Origin: Arthrobacter sp. ISL-85
GTDB lineage: Bacteria; Actinomycetota; Actinomycetes; Actinomycetales; Micrococcaceae
Assembly (NCBI RefSeq): GCF_018613675.1
Contig: NZ_JAGGPQ010000023.1
Span: 1-64,000, forward strand
Direction: 5' to 3'
DNA: 64,000 nucleotides
The position numbers and the translations under genes were made by a program. The notes under the pieces are model-generated. The model worked only from the letters and a program-made list of their open reading frames with translations, was not told the DNA's origin and made no database searches. Of this stretch, positions 23,666 through 32,171 are shown in pieces. How positions within the stretch are numbered: the stretch's first letter is position 1; every line of letters starts with the position of its first letter.

Positions 23666-23935
23666 CGCCGGGCTGGTCCTTCGTTTCGGAGTCGTTCACG
23701 TGTCCTCCTGTGGCGTTGATGTGAAGAAGGTGCGCCCCGTTTGAACTGCTCCTCCGGGAGTCGGAACTGCGTTTCTCAGTGCATCTTCCGGGGAGCAGTT
23801 CAGTTCGCTGAGCGCGCCCTATTCAATTCCCCCTAGCATGTCTCTGATGCTCGGTTTCCCCCTACTGCCAGGGGACCGTCGTACCCGGAACTTCTCTGGT
23901 GGACGGCAGGTCTCGCGCGTTGTTGCCGCTTCGGC

Positions 23936-24190
23936 TCAGACCAGTGCGGGATGGGTGCTGAGGATGTAGTCCGTCGCTGCCGCGCCTGTCATTCGTAAGC
24001 CGTTCAGGTGCGGGGTGACGCGGCTCTGCATTGCAGACCAAAACACCTTTTCTGGCCGTGGCGCCCGACAAGTGACGTGACACCAGCTCGTGTAGAGCCC
24101 ATACAGGGCATCAGGTGCGAGGTTGCATCCGGACCTCGGGTCGCAGATTGTGGCATCGCTGAGGAACTGGTCGTACTGTATTTCGCCCAT
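23936..24190 (-). CDS. Small protein resembling a primase C-terminal winged helix
   Basis: An 84-aa protein, ATG 24190. The segment DALYGLYTSWCHVTCRAPRPEKVFWSAMQSRV then GLRMTGAAATDYIL resembles the winged-helix tail of plasmid/phage primases (LY-x-x-Y-x-x-WC pattern), here as a stand-alone domain. No ATPase part is present next to it. It may be a DNA-binding remnant or a small regulator. It lies in a gene-poor stretch. Confidence 0.5.
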   Translation of the reverse strand: MGEIQYDQFLSDATICDPRSGCNLAPDALYGLYTSWCHVTCRAPRPEKVFWSAMQSRVTPHLNGLRMTGAAATDYILSTHPALV

Positions 24191-24567
24191 GGTGGCTGGC
24201 TCTTTTCGCTGCGTGCGTCAGGTTGCCTCCGTTTGGCTACAGCGGCAATGCCCCGGCCGCGCACGCGACAGGGACGGTCCTACACACAATGGTTCGTTGC
24301 CGGGATCGACATGGATGGGGCAAAAGGTAAATAAATTTGGTACGCAGGACTCGGTAGGTTAATTCGGAGTGCCGAAAGGCACGCGCTCCTGTTCCTTGCC
24401 GCTTTCGTACTTCTTGTGGGCGAGACAGGCGCCATCAGCCCGTCGCCGGTCCTGCGGTGTGGACAGTCGGAAGAAAGCGCAGCCTGCTATCCCTTTCGCT
24501 GACCTTCCGTCAGGGTTGGATATAGGGCCGGTGTCGAAAGGCAGTGCAGGAACAGGATCGGAACTCT
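24191..24567. other. Gene-poor stretch, nothing recognised
   Basis: About 380 bases. A minus-strand frame at 24359-24574 (71 aa) and plus-strand frames are open but have no ribosome site. The right edge runs into a gene remnant. Confidence 0.3.
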
Positions 24568-24715
24568 CCGGCATTCATTCCTGGCTGGAGGGGCCCTCCC
24601 GGTACACCGTCGGCCACTCACGCGAGGTCGCGGTCCTCTTCCTGGATACCCGGCCTATGGACGCCCTCGTCTTCCACCACGACCTGTGGCGGACGACCCG
24701 AAGAGCTTTTTCGGT
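24568..24715 (+). pseudogene. Broken partial copy of the 22208-22492 gene
   Basis: Bases here match about 22330-22480 at high identity. The frame gives IHSWLEGPSRYTVGHSREVAVLFLDTRP and DALVFHHDL, against IHSWLDGPTRYTVVHSQTVAVLFVDTRP and DAIVFHHDL. It lacks the N-terminal half. After HHDL a small deletion (GACCTGTGGCGGACGAC against GATCTGCTCGGCGCCGACGAC) shifts the frame. Confidence 0.75.
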
Positions 24716-24761
24716 CTTCCTCAGCGGTAGCAGGCGAAGAGAGCAGCGGCAGGTCGTGCCG

Positions 24762-25661
24762 CTATTGGCCGAGGTCGAAGTCCAGGTCCAGGTCTTCGGG
24801 GGAGTGCAGCTCCCGCCAGGTTTCGGTGACCCGGGCGCTGGGCAGGGTAGAGGCGATCGGCATCCGGTCTACGGCCACCAGCTGGTCCAGGCCCAGCCCG
24901 GTGAGAGCAGCGATGTCCCGGATAGGGACTTGGAAGGTCCGGAACGGACCGAGCGGCGGGGCCTCGTCGGTGACACCTGGGCGGGGTACATCCGGCAAAT
25001 CAGCGAGTTGGGGTGTCTGGTCCACGACGTAGCCGGTGGCCCCCAGCTTCCCGCCCTGGAGGAACACGGCGACCTTGAAGAACTTCAGGGGGATGGTCAC
25101 GCCGCGGTATACCGGGTCCGTTGCTCCGAAAACGGGCCCGGTGAACACGACGATGCGCCGGCTGTTGTCTGCGGCGTTTTCCTGGAGGTAGGACTCCAGC
25201 CCCAGCCAGAGCTCGATGCCCTGGTTGAACTTCGCTGCCTGTGGGGCCGCGTTCGTGTAGTGGAAGGTGTCCTCGTTCGCCTGGGCGGCCTCCGCGCCGG
25301 TATCGCCCCACACGGCGGAGGCGCGGCGGACCAGGTGCCCGCGGTCGATGTCGTTGTGCGCGTAGACGCGCTCCCCGGTTTGCTGGTCCTCGGGCAGGCG
25401 CGGATCAAGCCGCCACTGGATGCCGGCCCGGTCCAGGTCCATGAGCTTCTTCCCGTCCATGCCCAAGGCCGTGACCGCGGCAAGCCGCTTGTCCGGGCGC
25501 ATCAGAACCGAGAAATGGGTGTATGGCAGCAGGACAGTCTTCACGTGGGGCAGTTCGGGGATCGGGACCGGAACTCCCAGGAAGCCGGGGTTGTAACCGG
25601 CACGGCCTGCCAGTTCCCTGGCAGCAGCGGCCAACGCCTGGTCTGTTAGCAGTTCATCCAT
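24762..25661 (-). CDS. DNA/RNA non-specific endonuclease (NUC1/DRGH family)
   Basis: A 299-aa protein with the catalytic DRGHLVRR motif (His as general base) and a downstream Asn-containing segment (HYTNAAPQAAKFNQGIELW) of the Serratia-nuclease beta-beta-alpha-Me fold. No signal peptide is obvious, so it may act inside the cell or be a toxin-like domain. FQVPIRDIAALTGLGLDQL near the end is typical of longer family members. No immunity gene is evident next to it. It stands alone on the minus strand. Confidence 0.9.
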   Translation of the reverse strand: MDELLTDQALAAAARELAGRAGYNPGFLGVPVPIPELPHVKTVLLPYTHFSVLMRPDKRLAAVTALGMDGKKLMDLDRAGIQWRLDPRLPEDQQTGERVYAHNDIDRGHLVRRASAVWGDTGAEAAQANEDTFHYTNAAPQAAKFNQGIELWLGLESYLQENAADNSRRIVVFTGPVFGATDPVYRGVTIPLKFFKVAVFLQGGKLGATGYVVDQTPQLADLPDVPRPGVTDEAPPLGPFRTFQVPIRDIAALTGLGLDQLVAVDRMPIASTLPSARVTETWRELHSPEDLDLDFDLGQ

Positions 25662-25923
25662 GCCCGGACACTACCAGCCACACACGACGATCGACTGAAC
25701 GGTCTGGACTAAGTCTGGAGTTGCGCAGGGGGTCATTTGCCGTTCGAAAACGATGACGCGCTGGACTCCCTGGAGGATCTCGAAGCCGGCGGGCGGACGT
25801 CGTCCGTATGGCGTTGGCGAAAGGCGGAGAAGCGTTGCAGCGCAGCGGAGTGAAGGGGAACGACGTGTGGAGTTGTTTGAGCAGGCGCGTACTTCCGACC
25901 GTGCCCCGGTCTAGCATGGACAG

Positions 25924-26118
25924 ATGAAAGATGACCGGGAATTTTCGCCGGAAGAGAGACGCACCTACACTGCGGTGTGTCCCATCTGTGGTGAGACGGC
26001 CTATCCGACATGGCAGCGGGTCTACGATGAATCCGACCCCGGCTCGGCTGAAAAGTGGAAGCTGGCGTTGGTTGAATGCCTGACCCCCGGCTGCGCGGAC
26101 TCCCGTTTTTACGCATAG
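25924..26118 (+). CDS. Small zinc-ribbon-like protein
   Basis: A 64-aa protein with two Cys pairs, CPIC (about 19-22) and CLTPGC (about 52-57), that could bind zinc. The motif ALVECLTPGCADSRFYA closes it. It starts at ATG 25924; the upstream ribosome site is weak. Function is not known. Confidence 0.65.
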   Translation: MKDDREFSPEERRTYTAVCPICGETAYPTWQRVYDESDPGSAEKWKLALVECLTPGCADSRFYA

Positions 26119-26248
26119 CAGGCCGGCCGGCCGGTTGTCCCTCAGCGAAGGGAGCGGCTCGTCCTCAGGACTAGCGGGAGTGCGGCTTGTTGTCTTCCTC
26201 ATTGTCCCGCGACGCAGGTTGCCAGTCATCACTGGATGGCCTGCAACT

Positions 26249-26911
26249 TCAATCCATGCCCGACGGGCTGTTTCGGCCCCGCCGCACCCGTCCTTGCCGC
26301 CAGCCCGGTATGTCCTTGTTCAGCTGTTTCTCCTTGGCCGCGGTAAGCTTCCCGGCCCGTTGGTTGATGCGCTGGGTATGCAACCACACCCCCAGTGTCC
26401 GTTCTTCCCGGTCGCCGGTCTTTTGGTGCCGGGGCCAGTCGTTCCCGGCTGCAACCCAGGCGGCGACCTCGGCGAGCCGCTGCTTCCATCGGGCCGCGTC
26501 TGCGTCCCGCTTCGTCGAGTGGTCCCGCCAGTTCGGGATAGCGTCGAGGGCAGTGGCATAGGCAGGGGAGAGGGCGCCGGCTGCGGCGTCTTTGCGGCGG
26601 CGGGTTAGCCATTCCGCCAGGGTGGATTCCCGGCGGGACCTTCCGGTCACGGGCAGCCGCCCCTCGGTTGCGTAGAACGTCAGCACGTCTTCCAGGTTCC
26701 GCTTCCCGGGTCCGGTGACGCGCGCCGGTACCGGGGCGGCGGACTTGTGGGCGGCGCGCAGACCCGGATCCTGCTTCGCCGCAATGGCCAAGTGGTAGCG
26801 GATCACCGAGTGGGGTGCCTCGGTCACGGCTGCGATCTTGGTGGCCGCGATGCCGGCCCGATACATCTGCACCCATTCCGGGTTCGGGGCCTGGCGCGTG
26901 GTCTGGGTCAC
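26249..26911 (-). CDS. Helicase-associated-domain protein
   Basis: A 220-aa protein from GTG 26911, which overlaps the upstream gene's TGA by four bases. The longer upstream frame is not used. After an N-terminal HTH-like part (EWVQMYRAGIAATKIAAVTEAPHSVIRYHLAIA), two tryptophan-rich repeats of the helicase-associated (HA) type follow. They contain LEDVLTFYATEGRLPVTGRS-ESTLAEWLTRRR and EVAAWVAAGNDWPRHQ-EERTLGVWLHTQR. HA repeats bind nucleic acid in large actinobacterial helicases. Here they occur without a helicase core. Confidence 0.82.
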   Translation of the reverse strand: MTQTTRQAPNPEWVQMYRAGIAATKIAAVTEAPHSVIRYHLAIAAKQDPGLRAAHKSAAPVPARVTGPGKRNLEDVLTFYATEGRLPVTGRSRRESTLAEWLTRRRKDAAAGALSPAYATALDAIPNWRDHSTKRDADAARWKQRLAEVAAWVAAGNDWPRHQKTGDREERTLGVWLHTQRINQRAGKLTAAKEKQLNKDIPGWRQGRVRRGRNSPSGMD

Positions 26912-27444
26912 GCGGCGGGGCCTTTCCGGCGCCCGGCCAAAGCCGTTGCCAGGTACGCCGCGATGAGTACGATCATGCTCCCGAGCCACCCTGCAGCCAG
27001 GAAGAGCAGTGTCCTGTCGCTGTTGTCCTCGAATGGGGCCAGTGATTGGCCCGCGACGACGACCTTGCCAGCGGCTGGGCGGGCAACGACTGCGAACCGC
27101 AGCCCAGGCTCGGGCTGCCACGTCACCGCATCCGACCCCGAAGCGCGCGCGGCATCAAGGACCCCGCCAGGAAGACTGGGAACCACCCCATGGAGCGTCA
27201 CCGAGCTGGTGACCGGGGAGTTGTCCCGCCCGTAAACGATGACAAAGACGCCGCTGTCTGGGGTCAGCTCAAGCCGGGGTGTATTTGGGGTGGCCGAAGG
27301 CATCTCCTGCACCTGTGCAGCGGCAGCCGCAGCCGGAGCCATGTTCGCGGAATGCCGGATGACCTGCTGCAGGCAGACATACATGGTTCCGAAAACAACT
27401 GTGACCACGAGGGCGGCCGCTGCCCAACCAATGATTCGCTGCAT
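26908..27444 (-). CDS. Membrane-anchored hypothetical protein with two TM segments
   Basis: A 178-aa protein from ATG 27444 (the frame is open upstream without signals). One membrane segment at the N-terminus (IIGWAAAALVVTVVFGTMYVCL) and one near the C-terminus (LLFLAAGWLGSMIVLIAAYLATAL) frame an outer beta-rich part of about 110 residues (GVFVIVYGRDN, VTLHGVVPSLPGG). Its stop overlaps the start of the HA-domain gene, which implies coupled expression. No family was recognised. Confidence 0.72.
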   Translation of the reverse strand: MQRIIGWAAAALVVTVVFGTMYVCLQQVIRHSANMAPAAAAAAQVQEMPSATPNTPRLELTPDSGVFVIVYGRDNSPVTSSVTLHGVVPSLPGGVLDAARASGSDAVTWQPEPGLRFAVVARPAAGKVVVAGQSLAPFEDNSDRTLLFLAAGWLGSMIVLIAAYLATALAGRRKGPAA

Positions 27445-27568
27445 GCGACCATCATGCGCCCGACATCCCGCGGCGCGTGGGGCTGGCGGAGAACGTTGCA
27501 AACTCGTCATTCGCCATGGGGGAGGCGTCTCCAATTGCGTTCTTCGGCCGTACCCAGAACGCGGAAAA

Positions 27569-27598
27569 GGGTGCGCCCCGTCCGCTGGGCGCACCCTC
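27569..27598 (-). terminator. Hairpin after the GlsB-like gene (copy 1)
   Basis: AGGGTGCGC (27569-27577) and GCGCACCCT (27590-27598) form a 9-bp stem with a 12-base loop, downstream of the GlsB-like stop. A near-identical hairpin lies upstream of the same gene at 27931. Confidence 0.7.
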
Positions 27599-27622
27599 CT
27601 GGAATCTTCCGTTGTGTGGCAG

Positions 27623-27883
27623 CTACCGGCGGACACTCCTGCGACCAGAGATCCCTTCCGCGACTCCTATGAGAAGAACTGCTGCGATGACGGCAACGAT
27701 GAATCCAAGGAAGTTCAGTTCGAAGATGTTGCCGGTTCCCAACAGGCTGGCGATGACACCACCGATGACAGACCCGGCCAGGCCCAGCAGCAGCGTGGCG
27801 AAGATGCTCAGATTTTGTTTGCCTGGCTTGATGAGACGGGCAAGGGCTCCAATGACGAGGCCTGCAACGATGAAACCAATCAT
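27623..27883 (-). CDS. GlsB/YeaQ/YmgE-family membrane protein
   Basis: An 86-aa protein from ATG 27883 with GGAAAGG seven bases upstream. It has three membrane segments and the family's glycine pattern (GFIVAGLVIGALARLIKPGKQ, LLLGLAGSVIGGVIASLLG, GFIVAVIAAVLLIGVAEGI). The family is transglycosylase-associated, often stress-induced, with no proven enzyme role. Upstream open sequence to 28063 is not part of the gene. Confidence 0.88.
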   Translation of the reverse strand: MIGFIVAGLVIGALARLIKPGKQNLSIFATLLLGLAGSVIGGVIASLLGTGNIFELNFLGFIVAVIAAVLLIGVAEGISGRRSVRR

Positions 27884-27930
27884 GGCTTGCCTTTCCTTTA
27901 CGTTTCGCTCGAAATGAGAGGACAAGGGAA

Positions 27931-27960
27931 AGGGTGCGCCCCGTCCGCTGAGCGCACCCT
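27931..27960. terminator. Hairpin upstream of the GlsB-like gene (copy 2)
   Basis: AGGGTGCGC (27931-27939) and GCGCACCCT (27952-27960) repeat the copy 1 hairpin with a single-base difference. Here the hairpin is followed by CTTTC on the plus strand. It lies in the 5' side of the GlsB-like gene and may act as a bidirectional insulator. Confidence 0.6.
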
Positions 27961-27967
27961 CTTTCGT

Positions 27968-29147
27968 TTCCCCTTCACACCGGATCCCCATCCGAATAGC
28001 TCTATCATAAGCATGCTTAGCAATATTTGCGCAAGCTTGATTGCTTACTCCTGTCGGAAGCACAACGAATAGGTAATCACCGGGGCTTAGGAGGTCGGAT
28101 GCCTTGGCGGTATCCTCCGCGGTTAGCGTCTTGATGACTAGTCATGCAGGATGGAAGCGGAGCCTGGCGCCACCGTACTTCAAAGTTTGGTCGCCGGCTT
28201 CGACGCAAGCCCAACGATTGGGGGCCGACGACGACTGGGGGGTTGAACCCCGGGGGAGGTTCACTACGCCGTCGGCCCGGCTATACCTCGCGCTTCCGCA
28301 CGGGAAATTTTGTCGCTCTCCAGCAAAGATAACGCTTGGTACAGCCATTGGCGACAGAATGCGCTACCCCTTCGGCAGAGGGGATACCCAATCAAAAAAA
28401 GCGCACATCCAGGCGATGGAGGGCGGCGTTTTCCTCTGAGCCCATGTCCCACACCGCCATCTTCTTGTCGGGATCTTGGGAGGAAAGGTTCGGCCGGGGC
28501 AGTCATCCGCCGAGGGGGAGTGGCCCCTATATTCCCCCTATTCCCGACCTGATCATCACTGCACAATTCACATGTCTTGATGGTCACGCCAGTTCATCTG
28601 AGCTGCGTCCGGTTTCTACATGACCAGACGTGAGCCGTCCTAACGGTGATGACCTTGGATGCCAGAGGTGTGGTTAGTTGACCCGTGATTGGTGCGTGGG
28701 CGGCCTGCGACAACTGTGGCACCGATGCTGGGCGTGTGGAGGATGAGGCGGACTGCGGAATAGCGCCACAGCTTGCGGCACTATTGCCGCAGATTCGAGG
28801 AAAGGCAAGGCTCGGACAGGTGCAGCCCGTGCAGCTAGGAATCGTAATTGTCCAGACCGCATCTGGACAATTACGCAACAGGCTGTTCCACAATTGCCGG
28901 GCACCCGCCGACACAAGCTCAGCAACAGGGACGGCAGTCAGAGTTGAATCTAAGACTTCTCCCTGGGCATGTGCAGAAACTGGCTTTCGCACCCTATTCT
29001 GACGATCTTTTCAGCGTTTCCTGACGTCAGATTGGGTGTGCCCAAGCTGACGAGTTCCCACTCGTGGGCCAAGCACTTCAGGACTGGATAAGCCGGTTTC
29101 ACGGTACTTCGCTCAAACTCTGTTCCGGCGTAATTCTGACACTGCAA
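27968..29147. other. Gene-poor stretch of about 1.2 kb with palindromes
   Basis: Several frames are open here but none shows a ribosome site or known product. It holds an ATGACTAGTCAT palindrome (about 28134-28145), a TGCGGCA/TGCCGCA inverted repeat near 28775 and the larger palindrome at 28843-28875. Overall it looks like an accumulation of remnants. Confidence 0.45.
28843..28875. repeat. Perfect 14-bp-arm palindrome related to the DUF1016 palindrome
   Basis: CGTAATTGTCCAGA (28843-28856) and TCTGGACAATTACG (28862-28875) are exact reverse complements around CCGCA. It shares the ATTGT-x-CAGA core of the copy at 17134. One frame reads VIVQTASGQL, close to the DUF1016 VQTVSAQ motif. Confidence 0.8.
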
Positions 29148-29495
29148 TCACGGATTGAGTGGGAGGAACAGGATGGTGTAGATCCCGAGCAGGGACAGGA
29201 TAACTACGCTTCCGGCGAGGGCGGTCGTGGAGGCTATGACTGGGGTGATGGCTTCTTGGTTGATCCCTTGGATACTGCGATGTAATCGCCGCTTGCGGGT
29301 GAAGTTAATCGTAATGGCGGTGAGGGTGGCAGCCGCGACGAGACTGCCGACGAACCAGCCGTGGTGGGGCAGCCAGCGCAAGAAGGTTGCGGCGGCCACT
29401 ACCAGGGACAATGTGGTGCGTCCCCACGCCATATCTGTTCGTTCAGGCTGCAGCCCCGGGTCGTCGTGGCAGGGGAGGGGTCGTGGTGGCGTCAT
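29148..29495 (-). CDS. DUF202 membrane protein (second of a pair)
   Basis: A 115-aa protein whose ATG at 29495 is four bases after the previous stop. DDPGLQPERTDMAWGRTTLSL is the DUF202 entry motif, followed by two or three membrane segments. The family is of unknown function and often occurs as a pair. A later Met (MAWGRTT) is a possible alternative start. Confidence 0.83.
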   Translation of the reverse strand: MTPPRPLPCHDDPGLQPERTDMAWGRTTLSLVVAAATFLRWLPHHGWFVGSLVAAATLTAITINFTRKRRLHRSIQGINQEAITPVIASTTALAGSVVILSLLGIYTILFLPLNP

Positions 29496-29499
29496 GGGC

Positions 29500-29901
29500 T
29501 TAGTTTGGTCGAGCGAGCACGACGGCGACCATGACGAGGGCGACGAGAGCGGCGCCGAGGGCGAGGAACGGTGCGATCCAGGGCAGGGGCAAGGGCCCCT
29601 TGGAACGCATTGCCCGTTCCACGTTAAGCCAACGGAAAAGGGATCCTCCACCAATCAGAAATGCCATAGCCAGTAGGAGTACCGAGATGCTCTTGCGCAG
29701 TTCCGAGCCAAAAAAATCGGCCATGAACGCCTCGACCGCGACGCCGCCGGCGAGTATCGCCAACGAGGTGCGGATCCAGGCCAGGAACGTGCGTTCGTTG
29801 GCTAGAGTGAATCGGGGGTCGGGGTCATGGCCACCGCGTAGGAACCGGGAGGCCAGGTGGCCTCTTCTTCCGCTTTCGGAGGTGTGCGTCGGATTACTCA
29901 A
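29500..29901 (-). CDS. DUF202/YidH-like membrane protein (first of a pair)
   Basis: A 133-aa protein. DPRFTLANERTFLAWIRTSLAILAGGVAVEAF is the DUF202 (YidH) signature, followed by two membrane segments (ISVLLLAMAFLIGGGSLF, IAPFLALGAALVALVMVAVVLA). It overlaps the promoter-side gap by 120 bases and is co-transcribed with the next gene. A close paralogue is at 48195. Confidence 0.88.
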   Translation of the reverse strand: MSNPTHTSESGRRGHLASRFLRGGHDPDPRFTLANERTFLAWIRTSLAILAGGVAVEAFMADFFGSELRKSISVLLLAMAFLIGGGSLFRWLNVERAMRSKGPLPLPWIAPFLALGAALVALVMVAVVLARPN

Positions 29902-30020
29902 AGAATGTCGGCCTTCCTAAAACCGTTTGATTGTCAGTACTTTTCGCGTCTCGATATCCGGTCCAGGGCCCCGCTCGGATCTCATCCGCGAAGCAATAAA
30001 TGCCATTTATCGGCGGGGTC

Positions 30021-30320
30021 CTAGTAGTCCTGTGTAGCGGATTGGATGGCTGATCGTGTTGCAATCACCGGACGGATTCGGCGTATGGTCTCCAAGTGCT
30101 CGTTGCTGGCTTGAAAGTCTAAGAAAGCTTGCGGGTCGGGGAAGTCGATCATGATCGCGATCGAAGCGTTGCCGGGTGCCAGGCCCGCGTCCCTGCCAAG
30201 CCAGGTGGAGAGGCCGTAGCGCTGGGTGCGCAGTAAGTCCTCCATTGTGAGGATGGCCTCCGTTCTTTCCGGGCCCGGGGCGTTCTCGCGGAAGGTGAAC
30301 ATGACGATGTGCCGAATCAC
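30021..30320 (-). CDS. Dabb (stress-responsive A/B barrel) protein
   Basis: A 99-aa protein from GTG 30320, five bases after AGGAGG. It is a single Dabb domain (MIRHIVMFTFRENA, IAIMIDFPDPQAFLDFQASNEH) of the ferredoxin-like dimer type. Such proteins include small monooxygenase- or isomerase-like enzymes in catabolic clusters. Being last in locus A suggests it may act on an intermediate of that pathway. There is a 141-base gap to the preceding gene. Confidence 0.85.
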   Translation of the reverse strand: MIRHIVMFTFRENAPGPERTEAILTMEDLLRTQRYGLSTWLGRDAGLAPGNASIAIMIDFPDPQAFLDFQASNEHLETIRRIRPVIATRSAIQSATQDY

Positions 30321-30461
30321 TGCTCCTCCTGGAGGGGGTTGGTTTTGACGGGTTTGGGCCCGCTGAGCTGGAGGGCCGCCGGTACAGCTGTGTAGTGCCT
30401 TCCCGACATGGGCCCTCGCGCAGTGCTTCTTTCGGTGCTCTGGCTTGCTGGAGCTCCCTGT

Positions 30462-32132
30462 CTAGAGGCTCGTCTTGGCGGAGAGTGAGGCAGACATCCA
30501 TTCGACGACGACTTCACGGGAGATGGCGACGTCGAGCACGAAGACGCCCTTGTCGTTTTTGGCGAGCCAGTCCTCGAGGACCTTCAGGTCTGCAAGGGTC
30601 GTCGCCTTGTGTCCGGATGCGCCGAGGGCGCGGCCGATGGCGGAGAAGTCGACTTCGTCGATGAGCATCGCTGCGGGGTCGAGGCCTTTGGAAGCGTACT
30701 GATGCAGTTCCGCGCCGTAAGCTGCGTCGTTGAGTGCGATGACCACGCCTCTGCGAGTGGTCCGCAGGAAGGTTTCGAAGTCTGCCAGTCCCATCAGACC
30801 GCCGCCGTCTCCGGTGATGAAGACGGTGGTCCGTTCGGGGTGGGCGATGGAGACGCCGGGGGCGGAGCTGAAGCCGAGGCCAATGGATTGGAACGCGGTT
30901 CCGACCAGGACCATTGCTTGCGGGTCGGGGACGGAGAGGTACATGGGGGCCCATCCCATGAAGTGCCCGCCGTCCATGACGATTGACCTCTCGGCGGGAA
31001 GGATTTGCTCCAGGGCGGCGACGACGGCGCGGGGGTTGAGGCGGCCGTCGGGGCCGAATTCCTGTGGGTCCTCGTAGGGCCCGACAGAGCGGAACTCGTC
31101 CTCAGCGACCTCGGACGAGGCATGACGCCAGGTCTGGTTCTTCTCGACTGTGGGTATGCGGCCGGTGAGTGCTTCGAGGAAGGGTGCGAGGTCGGCCTGG
31201 ATGTATTTGTCGACGTGGGGGTGCTCGCTCGGTGGCTCGTTGTCGATGCGGATAACCCGGGCGTCGGGCCCGAAGAGGGTCCCGTAGCGGTGTTGAAAGG
31301 AGTTCAGGGAGGCCCCGGCGACGAGAACGACGTCAGCCTGGCGGGCGAGGTCGAGGCGGTGCTCGCGGGCGAAGCCTCCGGCGATGCCAAGGTTCCATGG
31401 GCTCTCGACGACGTTCGTGGCCATGACGGAGGTCATGAACATCGCCCCCAACCGGTCCCCGAGCTCTTTGAACGGTCCGGTGGCGTCTCCAAGCAGAACC
31501 CCTCGTCCGGCGAGCAGGAGCGGGCGCTGGGCGTTGCGCAGGATAGCGGCGACCCGGTCGAGTTCCTTCCCGGACGCGTTCCAGAAACGTTTGGCGGGCA
31601 AGGGTTCGAGGTCGGCCTGCTCGTCCACGGGTGCAGTGGCGAGGTCGTAGGGGAGGGCGAGGACCACGGGTTGGACGGTGCGCAGCGCGAGGTCGAAGGC
31701 CCGATGGGCTGTTGCTACCGCATTTGTGGGGTGTGCTACGAGTGTGTGCACTCCTACGGCCTCTGCCGAAGCCGTTTGGTCGATGTCGAACGACCGCGGG
31801 CCAGTGCTTGGGGCGTCCCCGACGATGAGCACCAGGGGCACGCGGGCGAGCCTTGCCTCGGCCAGGGCCGTGTACGCGTTGGTGAAGCCGGCCCCGTAGG
31901 TCGTGGTCGCCGCGGCAATTCGCCCGCTGGCACGGTAGTAGGCGTCAGCCATCGCGACCGTGGCGGCCTCGTGGCGCCCTGAGGTGAAGGGGAATCCACC
32001 GCTGGTGAGGTGGCTGATGAGGTGAGCGTTGCCGTTTCCCATCAGTCCGAACAGATGCCCGGCCCGCTCGGCCACCACATCCGCGACTGCTGTGGAAACG
32101 GTCGGGCTGGCGGGAGGCGTTCGTGTCGTCAT
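30462..32132 (-). CDS. ThDP-dependent enzyme, acetolactate synthase/2-oxoacid decarboxylase-like
   Basis: A 556-aa three-domain ThDP enzyme. The N-terminal PYR domain has the conserved Glu in SGRHEAATVAM. The middle Rossmann domain follows. The C-terminal PP domain carries GDGGGLMGLADFETFL with the Mg2+/ThDP residues through VVIALNDAAYGAE. ATG 32132 follows AGGAAACC. The reaction could be 2-oxoacid decarboxylation (benzoylformate decarboxylase-like) or carboligation. The dehydrogenase upstream in the operon favours the former, but substrate is not known. Confidence 0.88.
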   Translation of the reverse strand: MTTRTPPASPTVSTAVADVVAERAGHLFGLMGNGNAHLISHLTSGGFPFTSGRHEAATVAMADAYYRASGRIAAATTTYGAGFTNAYTALAEARLARVPLVLIVGDAPSTGPRSFDIDQTASAEAVGVHTLVAHPTNAVATAHRAFDLALRTVQPVVLALPYDLATAPVDEQADLEPLPAKRFWNASGKELDRVAAILRNAQRPLLLAGRGVLLGDATGPFKELGDRLGAMFMTSVMATNVVESPWNLGIAGGFAREHRLDLARQADVVLVAGASLNSFQHRYGTLFGPDARVIRIDNEPPSEHPHVDKYIQADLAPFLEALTGRIPTVEKNQTWRHASSEVAEDEFRSVGPYEDPQEFGPDGRLNPRAVVAALEQILPAERSIVMDGGHFMGWAPMYLSVPDPQAMVLVGTAFQSIGLGFSSAPGVSIAHPERTTVFITGDGGGLMGLADFETFLRTTRRGVVIALNDAAYGAELHQYASKGLDPAAMLIDEVDFSAIGRALGASGHKATTLADLKVLEDWLAKNDKGVFVLDVAISREVVVEWMSASLSAKTSL

Positions 32133-32171
32133 ACGGGTTTCCTGTCGTGATCTTGGCCTGGAGGGAGAGGG

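Noticed and set aside
28594..28992. 132-aa minus-strand frame in the gene-poor stretch
   Set aside because: Cys/Ser-rich without ribosome site. The only notable part is the palindrome, reported separately.
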